NCBI RefSeq assembly: GCF_024436055.1
Contig: NZ_JANFNH010000030.1
Span: forward strand, 1-64,000
Source: Streptantibioticus rubrisoli
Lineage (GTDB): Bacteria > Actinomycetota > Actinomycetes > Streptomycetales > Streptomycetaceae
Length of the DNA: 64,000 nt
Direction: 5' to 3'
This document shows, piece by piece, positions 28,181 to 36,813 of this stretch. A program made the position numbers and the translations under genes. The notes under the pieces are model-generated. The model did not search any database, had not been told where the DNA came from, and was given only the letters and a program-made list of their open reading frames with translations. Each line of letters opens with the position of its first letter. The first letter of the stretch is position 1.

Positions 28181-28639
28181 TTAGAACGGCGGCGCGTCGG
28201 AGCCCTGCTGAGCCGCCGGGGAAGCACCCCCGACCTGCCAGGCATCGCCGGAAGCGGCCGGGGCGGAGCTGCGGTTGACGCGCTGGACCTGGGCGGTGGC
28301 GAACAGCAGGCTGGGGCCGATGTCATCGACTTCCAGCGCGAGCATGGAGCGCTTCTCGTCGTTGTCGGTGGTCCAGTCGAACTGCCGCAGACGGCCGGTG
28401 ACCACGACGCGGGTTCCCTTGTGCAGCGTCTCCGTGACGTGTTCGGCGAGCGCGCGCCAGGCGGTGCAGCGCATGAACATCGACGTGCCGTCGCGCCATT
28501 GGCCGCTGGTCTTGTCGTAGGCGCGGGGGGTGGAGGCGACGGTGAACTTCACCATGGCGGCGCCGCTGGGCGTGAAGCGCAGTTCGGGATCGTCGGTCAG
28601 GTTGCCGACGATCGTGAGTGGGGTCTCTCCAGCAGACAT
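28181..28639 (-). CDS. ssb: Single-stranded DNA-binding protein
   Basis: 152-residue OB-fold SSB (TIVGNLTDDPELRFTPSG, VKFTVASTPRAYDK, VVVTGRLRQFDW) with a Gly/Ser-rich linker and the acidic partner-binding tip DAPPF. Element-encoded SSB that would coat single-stranded replication intermediates. Head of the replication operon. Confidence 0.93.
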   Translation of the reverse strand: MSAGETPLTIVGNLTDDPELRFTPSGAAMVKFTVASTPRAYDKTSGQWRDGTSMFMRCTAWRALAEHVTETLHKGTRVVVTGRLRQFDWTTDNDEKRSMLALEVDDIGPSLLFATAQVQRVNRSSAPAASGDAWQVGGASPAAQQGSDAPPF

Positions 28640-28701
28640 GCGGGACCTGCCCTTTCTCGAATGAGTTCAGTGCGAAGCGGGGTGTGACGGGGCCGGTGAG
28701 G

Positions 28702-29076
28702 TCAGCGGTTCGTGCGGGCGGCTGCGGCGTCTTGGTGGGCCATGCTGAACAGGGGGCTTGCGGCCTGGTGCAGGGCGTTGGACAGTTCCGCCAGGCAGCC
28801 CGTGGCGGTGGCGAGAGCGGCCAGGGCTGTGGAGACGGGCTTGGCGGGGTGTTCGCCGGTGTCCATGCAGATCTCGTCCTGTCGGGCGCGCTGGTCCAGC
28901 TGGTCGGCGAGTTGGAGCAGGGTCTGGGGCATCCGGTCGGTGAGGGCGGTGAGGGCTTGCACGGTGCTGCTGATCTGCGGTGCGGTGAGCTTGCCGTTCA
29001 GAGTGATGTGGTTGAGGGTGCGGATCGCTTCGGCGGCGGCCTGGGCCTTATTCGCGGGGTCCGGCTTGGTGGGCAT
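28702..29076 (-). CDS. AICE hypothetical protein, helical
   Basis: 124 residues, predicted helical (LTAPQISSTVQALTALTDR, LLQLADQLDQRARQDE). No cysteine ligands, membrane segment or HTH recognised. Conserved in style with small tra-operon proteins of Streptomyces elements. Function unknown. ATG 29076. Confidence 0.6.
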   Translation of the reverse strand: MPTKPDPANKAQAAAEAIRTLNHITLNGKLTAPQISSTVQALTALTDRMPQTLLQLADQLDQRARQDEICMDTGEHPAKPVSTALAALATATGCLAELSNALHQAASPLFSMAHQDAAAARTNR

Positions 29077-29142
29077 GCGGTTCTCCAGCTCTGTCAGTGC
29101 TCCGGGGTAGGGGCGTTTAGCCCCCGGACGGCGACGTGCAGC

Positions 29143-29331
29143 TCAGCGGCGGTTTGGGTCGCATACCTCGCAGATGTGAAAAGCGTCGGTGGACTCGTGG
29201 CAGCGGTCGACACAGCGACGGCACCACGGGGTGTCTCCGTGTCGGGCTGACCCGTCGAATCGGGTGTCGCTGGGGTTGAAGGGCTTGCGGCAGCGCCCGC
29301 ATGTTGGGGCTGGGGTGTGGGTGGCGGTCAT
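29143..29331 (-). CDS. Small zinc-ribbon/treble-clef protein
   Basis: 62 residues with four cysteine pairs or ligands (CGRCRKPF, WCRRCVDRC, HICEVCDPNRR). ATG 29331 has AAAGGA 7 bp upstream. Likely structural zinc; possibly DNA-binding. Hidden as the tail of a long spurious frame. Confidence 0.65.
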   Translation of the reverse strand: MTATHTPAPTCGRCRKPFNPSDTRFDGSARHGDTPWCRRCVDRCHESTDAFHICEVCDPNRR

Positions 29332-29345
29332 GAACTCGTGTCCTT

Positions 29346-29843
29346 TCAGAAGCGGTTGGTGAGTCGGTTGTTGCGGCCCCGGACGGTTTGGCGGCCGACG
29401 GTGGTGTGCCGGGTGGTGTTGAACACGCTGAAGCTGGTCGTGCCGCCGGTACGGCTCCGAACCTTGGCGACGAAGACACCGGCGACCACGACGGCGACGA
29501 AGATGACCGCCCACTTCAGACACTCGACCGCCTCCGGCAGCACGGGGTGGGCCTGGCGTAGCGCCGCGGCGGCGATCCAGAACGCGCCGGAGGCTGCGAG
29601 TGCGGTGATCGAGCCGAGGACGACGACCTGGCCGACGATCGGCGGCAGCGCGGCCGGGCGTTCCGGCGGTGTTGTCGAGACTGGGCCACCCGTCGCCGCG
29701 TTGGCGGGCTGGTCGGGGGCGGTGGGGATGGCGACGATGCGGCCGATGTGGTCGAGGGCGGCGATGTAGCCCGGTGGCAGGGTGACCGTGTCCGGCGTCA
29801 GCGTGGGCGGCGGTTGGTCGGTGCGGGGCGGGTACGGCTCCAT
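29346..29843 (-). CDS. Membrane protein of transfer operon (Spd-like)
   Basis: 165 residues: proline-rich cytosolic N-terminus, two transmembrane helices (VVVLGSITALAASGAFWI and WAVIFVAVVVAGVFVAK) and a basic tail. Size and location resemble Streptomyces spread (Spd) proteins that help distribute plasmid DNA between mycelial compartments. Assignment by context. Confidence 0.6.
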   Translation of the reverse strand: MEPYPPRTDQPPPTLTPDTVTLPPGYIAALDHIGRIVAIPTAPDQPANAATGGPVSTTPPERPAALPPIVGQVVVLGSITALAASGAFWIAAAALRQAHPVLPEAVECLKWAVIFVAVVVAGVFVAKVRSRTGGTTSFSVFNTTRHTTVGRQTVRGRNNRLTNRF

Positions 29844-29864
29844 AGGAGTGCTCCCGAACGGTGG

Positions 29865-30059
29865 TTAGCGGACGGCGGAGTTGGCCCAGTCGATGACGCT
29901 GGCGACGGCGTGGTTGACGGTGGGCGCGATGCCGGTGGAGGCGAGGAAGAACCCGAACAGCACGCACACGAGGGCGGATCCGAAGCGGACGTACCCGGAG
30001 CGCAAGAGCATCAGGAGCAGGATCAGCAGGAGGACCATGAGGGAGACGGTCACGGCCAT
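29865..30059 (-). CDS. Small two-TM transfer-operon protein
   Basis: 64 residues, almost entirely membrane-embedded (LMVLLLILLLMLLRSGYV, ALVCVLFGFFLASTGIAP). It corresponds in length and pattern to 49015-49209 of element 2 (there ALFGFYLAHSFLAPAI), so it is a conserved AICE backbone gene. Confidence 0.7.
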   Translation of the reverse strand: MAVTVSLMVLLLILLLMLLRSGYVRFGSALVCVLFGFFLASTGIAPTVNHAVASVIDWANSAVR

Positions 30060-30169
30060 GAGGCATCTCCGTGGGGTGGAGTGGATGTGGCAGCACGCAG
30101 TGAGAGCGGCCCCGGGTAGTGGGGGCCGCTCTCGCGTTGGTGACGTTGTGTGGTTGTACTGGAGTGCGG

Positions 30170-30290
30170 TTACTGGGTAGTGGGTAGTGGGGTCCCCAGT
30201 AGAAATCCCTGGAAGAGGGCTGGTTTTCGGGCTACTGGGGTGTCTACTGGGTAGTGGGGTAGCGCCCCACTACCCGCTACCCGGTAGCTG
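30170..30290. repeat. Repeat cluster at traB 3' end, candidate clt
   Basis: Repeated TACTGGGTAG/TAGTGGGG octamer-like units: 30171, 30181, 30233, 30245 and 30252, plus an 11-bp perfect dyad (30249-30259 with 30265-30275). In Streptomyces conjugation TraB binds short repeats in a cis locus of transfer that often lies beside traB. Location fits; sequence specificity untested. May also terminate traB mRNA. Confidence 0.45.
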
Positions 30291-30301
30291 ACAGTGACGG
30301 T

Positions 30302-32398
30302 TCAGGCGTGGTCGGGGTGGAGGTAGACCGAGTGCGGGCCATTGTCCCGGTAGACCAACTGGCCTCGCTCGACTGCTGCTTGGAGGGCGGCGCGGACGGT
30401 TTTGCGATCCTTGCCGACCAAGTCCGCGACCGCGGACGGCTTCATGCCCTCTGCCCCCATGGCCTTGATCGCGTCTAGGGCTGTGGGCAGCCATGCCGGG
30501 CCCTGCTCGCGTTCGCCGCGCAGTGCGGACAGGTTCAGCCCCGGCACGTCGTCGCTGGGTTCGTTGTCGCGGGCGGGTTCGGGTGTGGTGCCGAACCGTT
30601 CGTCGATCTCGCGCATGAACCGCTTGGCGAGCTGGTCGGCCTCCTCCTCATAGGCCCCTTGGTCGCGCAGGGCCCGAAGGTTCAGTCCGCCACCGATGGA
30701 CGGGTGCCGGCCAGCGTCCTTGGCGAGGCTCGGCGGTAGTTGCTCGACGGGGTGAGCGTCGCGCATCCACGCGATGCGCTCGGCATCCCAGCGCTGGGCG
30801 TAGGCGTCTCCAGCAGCCGATCCGGAGACGGCGTCCAACGTCGGGTGCCTGGTGGAGGTAGCGGCCACGATGTCCCGAATCTGGTTCGGAAGGATCCGCC
30901 ACGCCTTGAACAGCGCGGCTGGGGACTCCGGGGTGCCCATGAACCCGGACCCCTTGTAAGGGGCCTGGTCGACACGCAGCCCCCGGCGGCCGGGGAACAT
31001 CTTGCCCAGGTCCATCCCCTCGGTCTCACCGCCGGTCAGGGCGACGCGCACTTTGGCTTCGCGGCGGATCATCAGGTTGCCCAGCACACTGCCGGTCGCG
31101 CCAAGTGCGGTCAGGATGGTGCGGATGCCCATGGCACGCAGCATGCGAATGACTTCCAGGATTTTCGCGGCGAGTTGCTTCATCTGCCGGTCGGTGCTGG
31201 TCAGGATCTCCGCGCCTTCATCGATGACCAGGAGGATTTGGGGGATGTCGGGGCTGATCGGGAGCAGGTCGGTGTTCTTCTTCGCCAGTAAACCCTGGTA
31301 GGCCTTCTTGCGGTGCAGGCCGATGGCCAGCGCCGTATCGAGCATCACCATGGCTTCCTCGTGGGAGGCGGCCAGCCAGTCGATGCCGGGCCGAACGGGC
31401 TGGTCGTCCTCCCGCTCGATCTCGCCGTTCAGGGCGGGCAGGACCCAGGGCAGCCCGGCTGACCCGGCGTTGAGGTCGATGACCCAGGTCAACGCGTCCT
31501 GGGCGCGGGCGAACCCGGCCAGGATCGTGTGGACCATGTTGGTCTTGCCCGAACCGGTCGGGCCCACGACCAGGGCGCACTGTTCGCGCAGGTAGGCGTT
31601 CACGATGTCCGCGTTGGTGCGCACGCCCCACGGGATGCCGGTCAGCACCGACAAGGGCCCGTAGTCGTCAGGGTAGAAACAGTCCTCTTTCAGGACGTTG
31701 ACGGTGGTCACGTCCAGAATGGTCCGGCCCTGGTGGATGCCGGGGGAGGCGGTGGCGGTGCAGCCGTGGGGGAGTTTGGCGTCCGCGGACAGGGCTACGG
31801 AGTACTGGGCGATGCGGTCGTAGGTGATCCCGCCCTGCGGTTCCAGGTCCAGGGAGTACCCGGCCCCGGTCTGCCACTTCTCCACGGCCAGCACCCGTAC
31901 GGTGATGTTGCAGATGCGCTGGATCCGCTCCACCCATTCCGCGGCGATGGCCCGGCGCTCCGCGGACAACTCCCGCGCGATCTGCCGCTGCTGGGCGGCG
32001 ATCGCTTCCTCTTCGCGGGCCTCCTCATACAAGGCGGTAGAGCGGGCGGCGGCGCCGATGCCGACGCCGATGGTGGCCAGCGATCCGAGCGCGGCCCAGG
32101 TCAGCGGTCCGTGGGTGATGGCCCACGTGGTCCACCCGGCTCCGATGAGCCAGGAGGCGGCGCGGGTGGCCAGGGTGCGTCCGGCGTTGCGGACTCGCAG
32201 CCCGGCGACGGTGTGGCCGATGGCGCCCGCGGCGCCGACGGCCAGGGCCCAGCCGGGCGGCATGCCGGTTGCGGCGCCGGTGGTGGCGACGGCGAAGGCT
32301 CCGGTGGTGGCGGACAGGGCGCCGGTCACGGGTCCGTGACCGGCGGCCCAGTCCAGCACCGGGCCACTGCTGTTATTCGCGGTGGCGGTGCTGCTCAT
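30302..32398 (-). CDS. FtsK/SpoIIIE-type DNA translocase (TraB-like)
   Basis: 698 residues. N-terminal membrane region (residues 20-125, several helices), then a RecA-like motor with Walker A VVGPTGSGKTNMVH, Walker B ILLVIDEGAEIL and arginine-finger region IRTILTALGATGSVLGN. The C-terminal winged helix (GMKPSAVADLVGKDRKTVRA) is like the TraB/FtsK gamma domain that reads clt/KOPS repeats. It is the sole translocase expected to move double-stranded AICE DNA between hyphae. Starts one base after the upstream stop. Confidence 0.92.
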   Translation of the reverse strand: MSSTATANNSSGPVLDWAAGHGPVTGALSATTGAFAVATTGAATGMPPGWALAVGAAGAIGHTVAGLRVRNAGRTLATRAASWLIGAGWTTWAITHGPLTWAALGSLATIGVGIGAAARSTALYEEAREEEAIAAQQRQIARELSAERRAIAAEWVERIQRICNITVRVLAVEKWQTGAGYSLDLEPQGGITYDRIAQYSVALSADAKLPHGCTATASPGIHQGRTILDVTTVNVLKEDCFYPDDYGPLSVLTGIPWGVRTNADIVNAYLREQCALVVGPTGSGKTNMVHTILAGFARAQDALTWVIDLNAGSAGLPWVLPALNGEIEREDDQPVRPGIDWLAASHEEAMVMLDTALAIGLHRKKAYQGLLAKKNTDLLPISPDIPQILLVIDEGAEILTSTDRQMKQLAAKILEVIRMLRAMGIRTILTALGATGSVLGNLMIRREAKVRVALTGGETEGMDLGKMFPGRRGLRVDQAPYKGSGFMGTPESPAALFKAWRILPNQIRDIVAATSTRHPTLDAVSGSAAGDAYAQRWDAERIAWMRDAHPVEQLPPSLAKDAGRHPSIGGGLNLRALRDQGAYEEEADQLAKRFMREIDERFGTTPEPARDNEPSDDVPGLNLSALRGEREQGPAWLPTALDAIKAMGAEGMKPSAVADLVGKDRKTVRAALQAAVERGQLVYRDNGPHSVYLHPDHA

Positions 32399-32399
32399 C

Positions 32400-33974
32400 T
32401 CAGACGTTCCATCCCTTCTCGGCGTCGGGGCCGTTGCGGGGGTCCTCGTGGCGGGCGATGTCCTGGGCGTGTACCTGCCGAAACAGCGGGCCCATGTCCT
32501 CCGCGACGGCGACGGCGCTCATCAGGGCGCCGAAGATGTCGTTGAAGCCGTCGGCGATCTCCTTCTCCAGCGGGAACTCGCCATCGGAGCGCTCGGCGAG
32601 GGTCTTCATCACGTTCGCCACGCTGGTCAGCGCGGCGGGCAGCCCCTCCACCATGGCCAAAATCTCCATGGCGTTCTCGGGCTCGTAGGAGTTGGCGGCC
32701 TGCTCCATCTCGGACGCGGCCTCTTCAAACTGGAATCCGGACACGTGCTCTCCTTCACTCACCTCAAGTGCGGTACTGGCAGGGATCCCGACGGCCGGGC
32801 GCTCGATGCCTTCGCCCGGCCCCTCCGAACCGTCCGTAGCGGCCTCGGCATCCGCCGCGGCCTCCTGCTCCGCCTGTTCCTCGCGGATTGCCTCGTCCCG
32901 CTCCGCGCGCTGCTCGGCAGCCGTGCGGACCAGACGCCGATACAGGCGGCGGCCGGGGTACATCAGCCACGGGATACCGAACTTGCGCCCGATCCACGTG
33001 GTCAGGCAGCCGAGCAGGCCGACGGGCAGCGCGAGCAGCGCGGCGAGCAGGCGACGACCGTGGAAACGAGCCGCGGACCGGCGCAGAGCCTTCCGCGCCG
33101 CCTTGCGCGCCGGGCCCTTGCGAACCGCGGCACGTTGCGCGGCCACCGTGGCGCCGGTCTTGGCATCGCGCTTGGCGCGGTTCTTGGTAATCGCCGCATC
33201 TCGCCCGGCGCGGGCCTTGCGGCTGGCACCACCGAGCAGGCGCCTCCGGAGGCTGTTGCGCTGGCCCGAACCGGCGTTGCTGCCTGCGGGCCTGGTGTTG
33301 CGGCGTGCGTCGGCCACCGCGCGACGAGCGGCGGTCGTCAGCCCCCGTTGACCGGCCCGCGACCCGGCCGCTGCCCGCTGCGCGGACCGCAGGGCCCTTA
33401 CCTGCCCTACCCGGTCCGCGGCCTTTCCCGCAGCGGCGGTCGCGCGGTTGTACGCGCTCCGACCCGCCTTGGTCTGGGTCTTCCCGCCCGTGGCGGTGCT
33501 GCCATGCCGAGCGGCCGGGCCGGTCCCGCGACGGCGCTGGCCTGGCACGCTGCCCGACCGGCGACCGCCGCGGCTCGAGCGGGAGCCAAGCGAACGGCTC
33601 CCTCCTATCCCCGCACTGCGCAGGCCCGCCCTGCGAGCGGCACCACGGCCAGCGGCGCGCGCTGCGGCGCGTCGGGCCTGGCGGCGTGCGCTGGGCTTGC
33701 GGCCGCGTGTGGCAGCCACCGTGCCCAGGACAACAACTCCCGTAGCAGCCACCATGGCGGCGATCGGGCCACCGGCCAGGGAGGTGGCGGCGACCATGCC
33801 CACGGTCGTATTCGCACCCGATACAGCGAGTGGGACGACCGGCCAACCACCGGGCGTGTGCTCCACCTCGGCCACGGCCGGGCCCTGTGCCGTCTCGGTC
33901 GGGGCGGACACCGGTGGCGGCGGTGTTGTGGGGGCAGCCTCGACGGCTACCGGCTCTGCGCTGAGTTCGGTCAT
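32400..33974 (-). CDS. Large Ala/Arg-rich spread protein (SpdB-like)
   Basis: 524 residues. A short hydrophobic segment pair (ANTTVGMVAATSLAGGPIA, VAATGVVVLGTVAAT) precedes a very basic Arg/Ala region (about 110-300). Then come a third hydrophobic segment (RRLLAALLALPVGLLGCL), a coiled-coil with repeated EQ/EA and a helical tail. Such basic membrane proteins next to traB in Streptomyces plasmids are SpdB-type partners. ATG 33974 with GAGGAG upstream. The basic centre probably binds DNA non-specifically. Confidence 0.7.
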   Translation of the reverse strand: MTELSAEPVAVEAAPTTPPPPVSAPTETAQGPAVAEVEHTPGGWPVVPLAVSGANTTVGMVAATSLAGGPIAAMVAATGVVVLGTVAATRGRKPSARRQARRAAARAAGRGAARRAGLRSAGIGGSRSLGSRSSRGGRRSGSVPGQRRRGTGPAARHGSTATGGKTQTKAGRSAYNRATAAAGKAADRVGQVRALRSAQRAAAGSRAGQRGLTTAARRAVADARRNTRPAGSNAGSGQRNSLRRRLLGGASRKARAGRDAAITKNRAKRDAKTGATVAAQRAAVRKGPARKAARKALRRSAARFHGRRLLAALLALPVGLLGCLTTWIGRKFGIPWLMYPGRRLYRRLVRTAAEQRAERDEAIREEQAEQEAAADAEAATDGSEGPGEGIERPAVGIPASTALEVSEGEHVSGFQFEEAASEMEQAANSYEPENAMEILAMVEGLPAALTSVANVMKTLAERSDGEFPLEKEIADGFNDIFGALMSAVAVAEDMGPLFRQVHAQDIARHEDPRNGPDAEKGWNV

Positions 33975-34134
33975 GCTGGTGCACTCCTCTCTGTGAGGGG
34001 TAGGGCCCGGCCGGGGCCGTGGAACGTGCCGGCCGGGCCCGCCAACGGGGTTCAAGCCCTTGCAGGGCGAGGCGGAAGGGGTAGGTGGGGATGCCGTACT
34101 TCGCGCCGGTGGGGTCGTAGAACCGCACGGCGGA

Positions 34135-34974
34135 TCAACTGGCGATGGATGCGGGGAAGCTGGCGAGGTACGGCTCGCGGTTCTTGACCCGGCCGCGGGC
34201 GGTACGGGCCGTCGACTCCGACGCGCCCAGCCCTGCCGCGGCCATGGCGGCCGTCATCTGGCTCGTCGTCGGATGAGCGCCCAGCGTCCCGAACAAGGCC
34301 CGCACCAGCCCGTCCACGCGGTTGGCGTAGACGACCGGCGAGCACAGGTCGACGGCCGTCGACCCGGCCTCGACGGCAGGCGCGGACGGCGGCAACTCCG
34401 GCACCGGCGCAGACTCGACGGGCTCCGGCGCGGTGTCCACAACCTGTGGGCGGTCGACGGTCGCGGTGGTGGGCGTCGACGGGTGCTCGACGGGCGTCAC
34501 CACCCGCCGGGCCAGGTAAGCGTGGACCTGCCGCATCAGCGCACCGAAGGCCAGCAGAGCGGCGACTGGTGGGACGGCGGCCACCACGTAGTCCATAGGC
34601 TGGGCCTGTGCTCCCACGCCCGCCACGTTCAACGCGATGGAACCCCCGGAACCAATGCTGGCCAGGGCAACCGCCCACCCGTCCACCCGGCGGGCCAACG
34701 ACGCACGCAGGATGAGCAGTTCACCGATGACGATGAACAGGTCGACGGTGGCGGGCCACGCCCACGACCGCACAGCGGCATCCCCCATGCCATGACGGGC
34801 GGCGACCTCTTGCAGATGCTCGTAGCTCAGCCAGAACGCTGCGGCCGTCAACACCACGGTGAGCGCCCCTGCCAAACCGGTGATCGCGCCCTCGACGGTG
34901 ACGGGCGTCGACGCCCCGTCGACCCCCGTCGACCGCACCCGACACCGGCTCGTCTTCGAACGGTCGGCGACCAT
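34135..34974 (-). CDS. DUF2637 (Spd-type) membrane protein
   Basis: 280 residues. Four transmembrane helices in the first half (ITGLAGALTVVLTAAAFWLS, ATVDLFIVIGELLILRA), matching DUF2637 proteins of actinobacterial transfer operons. A proline-rich linker and a C-terminal small HTH-like domain follow (TTSQMTAAMAAAGLGASEST). Start overlaps the GGDEF stop (TGATG). Element 2 has the counterpart at 49425. Confidence 0.78.
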   Translation of the reverse strand: MVADRSKTSRCRVRSTGVDGASTPVTVEGAITGLAGALTVVLTAAAFWLSYEHLQEVAARHGMGDAAVRSWAWPATVDLFIVIGELLILRASLARRVDGWAVALASIGSGGSIALNVAGVGAQAQPMDYVVAAVPPVAALLAFGALMRQVHAYLARRVVTPVEHPSTPTTATVDRPQVVDTAPEPVESAPVPELPPSAPAVEAGSTAVDLCSPVVYANRVDGLVRALFGTLGAHPTTSQMTAAMAAAGLGASESTARTARGRVKNREPYLASFPASIAS

Positions 34975-35618
34975 CACGCGCCTCCTTCAACGTGACGGGT
35001 GTCGTGGGTGCCGGGCCGTCCGGCGCGACGGCCGTTGACGGTCGCGGCCATCGGGCCGTCGGCGATGAACCAGCCCCCACCGGAACGCTTCGCCCGGTAC
35101 ATCGCCTCATCCGCCCGCCGCAGCGCCAGGTCGAACCGAGCCTCGGGAATGTCCTCGCGGGGGCAGGCGCCAAGCGAGGCGCCCACCGGCAGCTCCTCGC
35201 GCTCGTAGGGCACTGGCTCGGTCAGCGCTTGGTGGATGTTGTGTAGGTCGAACGGCAGATCACCGGGGACCTGTGGGGTGATGATGGCGGCGAACTCATC
35301 GCCCCCGAGCCGTCCGGCTACCCCGTTGAGGACCGCGCACCAGGTCGACAATCGCTGTGCGGCGGTCATGAGCACGGTGTCCCCGGCCGCGTGGCCGTGC
35401 GTGTCGTTGAGGTCCTTGAAGCCATCCATGTCCACCAGCAGCACCACCGCACCCTCCTTGCGGAGCAGGCGGCGGGCCCGGGCGGTGAAGGTTTCGCGGG
35501 TCCACAGGCGGGTCAGCGGGTCGCGATGGGCGGCATGGAGCCGGTGCCGCATCCAGGCGGCCTGTCCCGACCAGCCGACCGCCCCCGCAGCAGCCAACGC
35601 AGTAGTGACGACGCTCAT
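34974..35618 (-). CDS. GGDEF diguanylate cyclase on AICE
   Basis: 214 residues. One N-terminal hydrophobic helix (VVTTALAAAGAVGW), then a complete GGDEF domain: DPLTRLWTRETF, metal-binding VVLLVDMDGFKDLND, the active-site loop AGRLGGDEFAAII and the closing ADEAMYRAKRSG. The GGDEF motif is canonical, so it should make cyclic di-GMP from GTP. No RxxD inhibitory site precedes it, suggesting lack of product feedback. Overlaps both neighbours by 1-4 bp within the transfer operon. In Streptomyces c-di-GMP holds BldD active and delays sporulation. Confidence 0.9.
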   Translation of the reverse strand: MSVVTTALAAAGAVGWSGQAAWMRHRLHAAHRDPLTRLWTRETFTARARRLLRKEGAVVLLVDMDGFKDLNDTHGHAAGDTVLMTAAQRLSTWCAVLNGVAGRLGGDEFAAIITPQVPGDLPFDLHNIHQALTEPVPYEREELPVGASLGACPREDIPEARFDLALRRADEAMYRAKRSGGGWFIADGPMAATVNGRRAGRPGTHDTRHVEGGA

Positions 35619-36130
35619 GACGCACCGCCCTGACCGGTAGGGGCGTAGTACCGCAGGCCGGTGCGCTCGAACCGACCCAGAACACCCTCGCGGGTGAGCG
35701 TGGCGAGCGAGGACTGGCATGCCGCGCGGGTGATCGGCACACACAGGCGGTGGAAGAGAGCAAGCACCCTGCCGGTGGTCCACACGCCGCCCTTGGCGGC
35801 AACTGCCTCACGCAGCAGCCCTACCCGGTCGGGAGCTCCATGGCTCATGCCGCGTCCCCCCACAACGGTGGACGGCCGTACGGCGACGGTGGCGATCAGT
35901 TCGACCGGCGAGGTGGGGTCGTCCAGGTCGCGGCTGGTCTCGCACCACTCCCATTCGACGCCCGGCAGCACCTCGTACCCCAACGTGCTCACGCACTCGG
36001 CGCGTTGGACCGGTGTGGGGATCGGCTCACCAGTGCGCCAGCGACGTTCGGGCCACCGCGATGCGCTCACGTCGTACAGCACGATGTACAGCACCCAGGC
36101 GCCGCTGGTGTTCGTCATCTGCGCTTTCAT
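35615..36130 (-). CDS. DUF6303-like protein fused to winged-helix-like domain
   Basis: 171 residues. The first half (GAWVLYIVLYDVSASRWP) looks like the small DUF6303 proteins of Streptomyces elements. The second (VGLLREAVAAKGGVWTTGRV) resembles a winged helix that is elsewhere a separate gene. An internal ATG with GGGGGA upstream at the junction means the second domain could also be translated alone. Overlaps GGDEF start (ATGA). Confidence 0.55.
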   Translation of the reverse strand: MKAQMTNTSGAWVLYIVLYDVSASRWPERRWRTGEPIPTPVQRAECVSTLGYEVLPGVEWEWCETSRDLDDPTSPVELIATVAVRPSTVVGGRGMSHGAPDRVGLLREAVAAKGGVWTTGRVLALFHRLCVPITRAACQSSLATLTREGVLGRFERTGLRYYAPTGQGGAS

Positions 36131-36402
36131 GCGGCGGCCACCTCCGCGCGCTGGATGCGGCGGTGGAGGCTGACCACCTTGGGCAGCGCCGGGGAGGTGA
36201 TCAGTTCCGGGACGAGGTGGGTGACGCGGTCGAACAACTCCGGGTCGTCGGTGAGGATGTCGCGGGCCGCGTCCAGGCGGGCCGCGCGCTCCTCGGGGCT
36301 CTCGTCGTCCTCGCCGAGCCAGAGCTCCGGGACGATGCCGACGGCCAGTTCGATGAACTCCGAGGCGCTGATGGTCTCGTGGTACGCGATGAACGTACGC
36401 AT
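36127..36402 (-). CDS. AICE hypothetical, 91 residues
   Basis: Acidic helical protein (YHETISASEFIELAVGIVPE, ERAARLDAARDILTDDPE). ATG 36402 has GGAGAG upstream; its stop overlaps the next start (ATGA). No family recognised. Member of the transfer operon. Confidence 0.65.
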   Translation of the reverse strand: MRTFIAYHETISASEFIELAVGIVPELWLGEDDESPEERAARLDAARDILTDDPELFDRVTHLVPELITSPALPKVVSLHRRIQRAEVAAA

Positions 36403-36418
36403 AGGGACTCTCCAGAAG

Positions 36419-36478
36419 TCGAAGGGACGAAGTAGCCCGGGGCGGTCGCGGTCTTTGGCGAGAGACGACCGCCCCGGG
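36419..36478. repeat. Intercistronic hairpin repeat, copy 2
   Basis: Second copy of the 28118-28175 element with the same 12-bp arms and loop. It precedes the 91-residue gene. Confidence 0.8.
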
Positions 36479-36493
36479 AGAGTTGGGCGCTGG

Positions 36494-36649
36494 TTACCCG
36501 ATCCGGTGCGTGTGGATCCGGGTAGCCACCGCGAGTGCGGCGGCGTGGCGGGCTTCCGCCTCCGCCCTCAACTGCTCCGCCTGGTGCGGATGGGGCCGCG
36601 GAAGGCGGACGGGCAACGGCTCGCGTTCGTCGCGCTCGTGCTCACTCAC
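36494..36649 (-). CDS. Small AICE protein, 51 residues
   Basis: GTG 36649 opens VSEHERDEREPLPVRL and ends with a helical, alanine/histidine-rich tail. It overlaps the stop of the upstream ORF by 4 bp (GTGA), which is the main support. Function unknown. Confidence 0.5.
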   Translation of the reverse strand: MSEHERDEREPLPVRLPRPHPHQAEQLRAEAEARHAAALAVATRIHTHRIG

Positions 36650-36753
36650 CGACGACCACCCCTCGCGCTGGCGTCGTCCTCGCTGCGCTTGTTGGCGTCG
36701 GCGACCTTGCGGGCCAGCGCTTCGCGCTCTTGATCTGTCAGACTGGTGATCAC
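36646..36753 (-). CDS. Very small AICE protein, 35 residues, operon head
   Basis: GTG 36753 follows GGAGGACCT. The peptide begins VITSLTDQEREALARKV and is charged and helical. Short coupled ORFs like this commonly start AICE transfer operons. First gene of the leftward operon. Confidence 0.5.
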   Translation of the reverse strand: MITSLTDQEREALARKVADANKRSEDDASARGGRR

Positions 36754-36781
36754 AGGTCCTCCGATTCAGGTGCCTGTATCG

Positions 36782-36813
36782 CGGCGCTCAGGGGGCCTAA
36801 GCCCTGGGCGCCG
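36782..36813. promoter_or_regulatory. Leader hairpin upstream of leftward operon
   Basis: CGGCGC...GCGCCG and CAGGG...CCCTG pair with a one/two-base bulge. It lies about 30 bp before the first GTG and could act as a leader attenuator. The remaining 36814-37304 stretch is intergenic control DNA with no convincing gene. Confidence 0.4.

Noticed and set aside
29332-30096. Long minus frame ahead of the 62-residue zinc protein
   Set aside because: It overlaps two membrane-protein genes in another frame; only the last 62 codons have a start with ribosome site.
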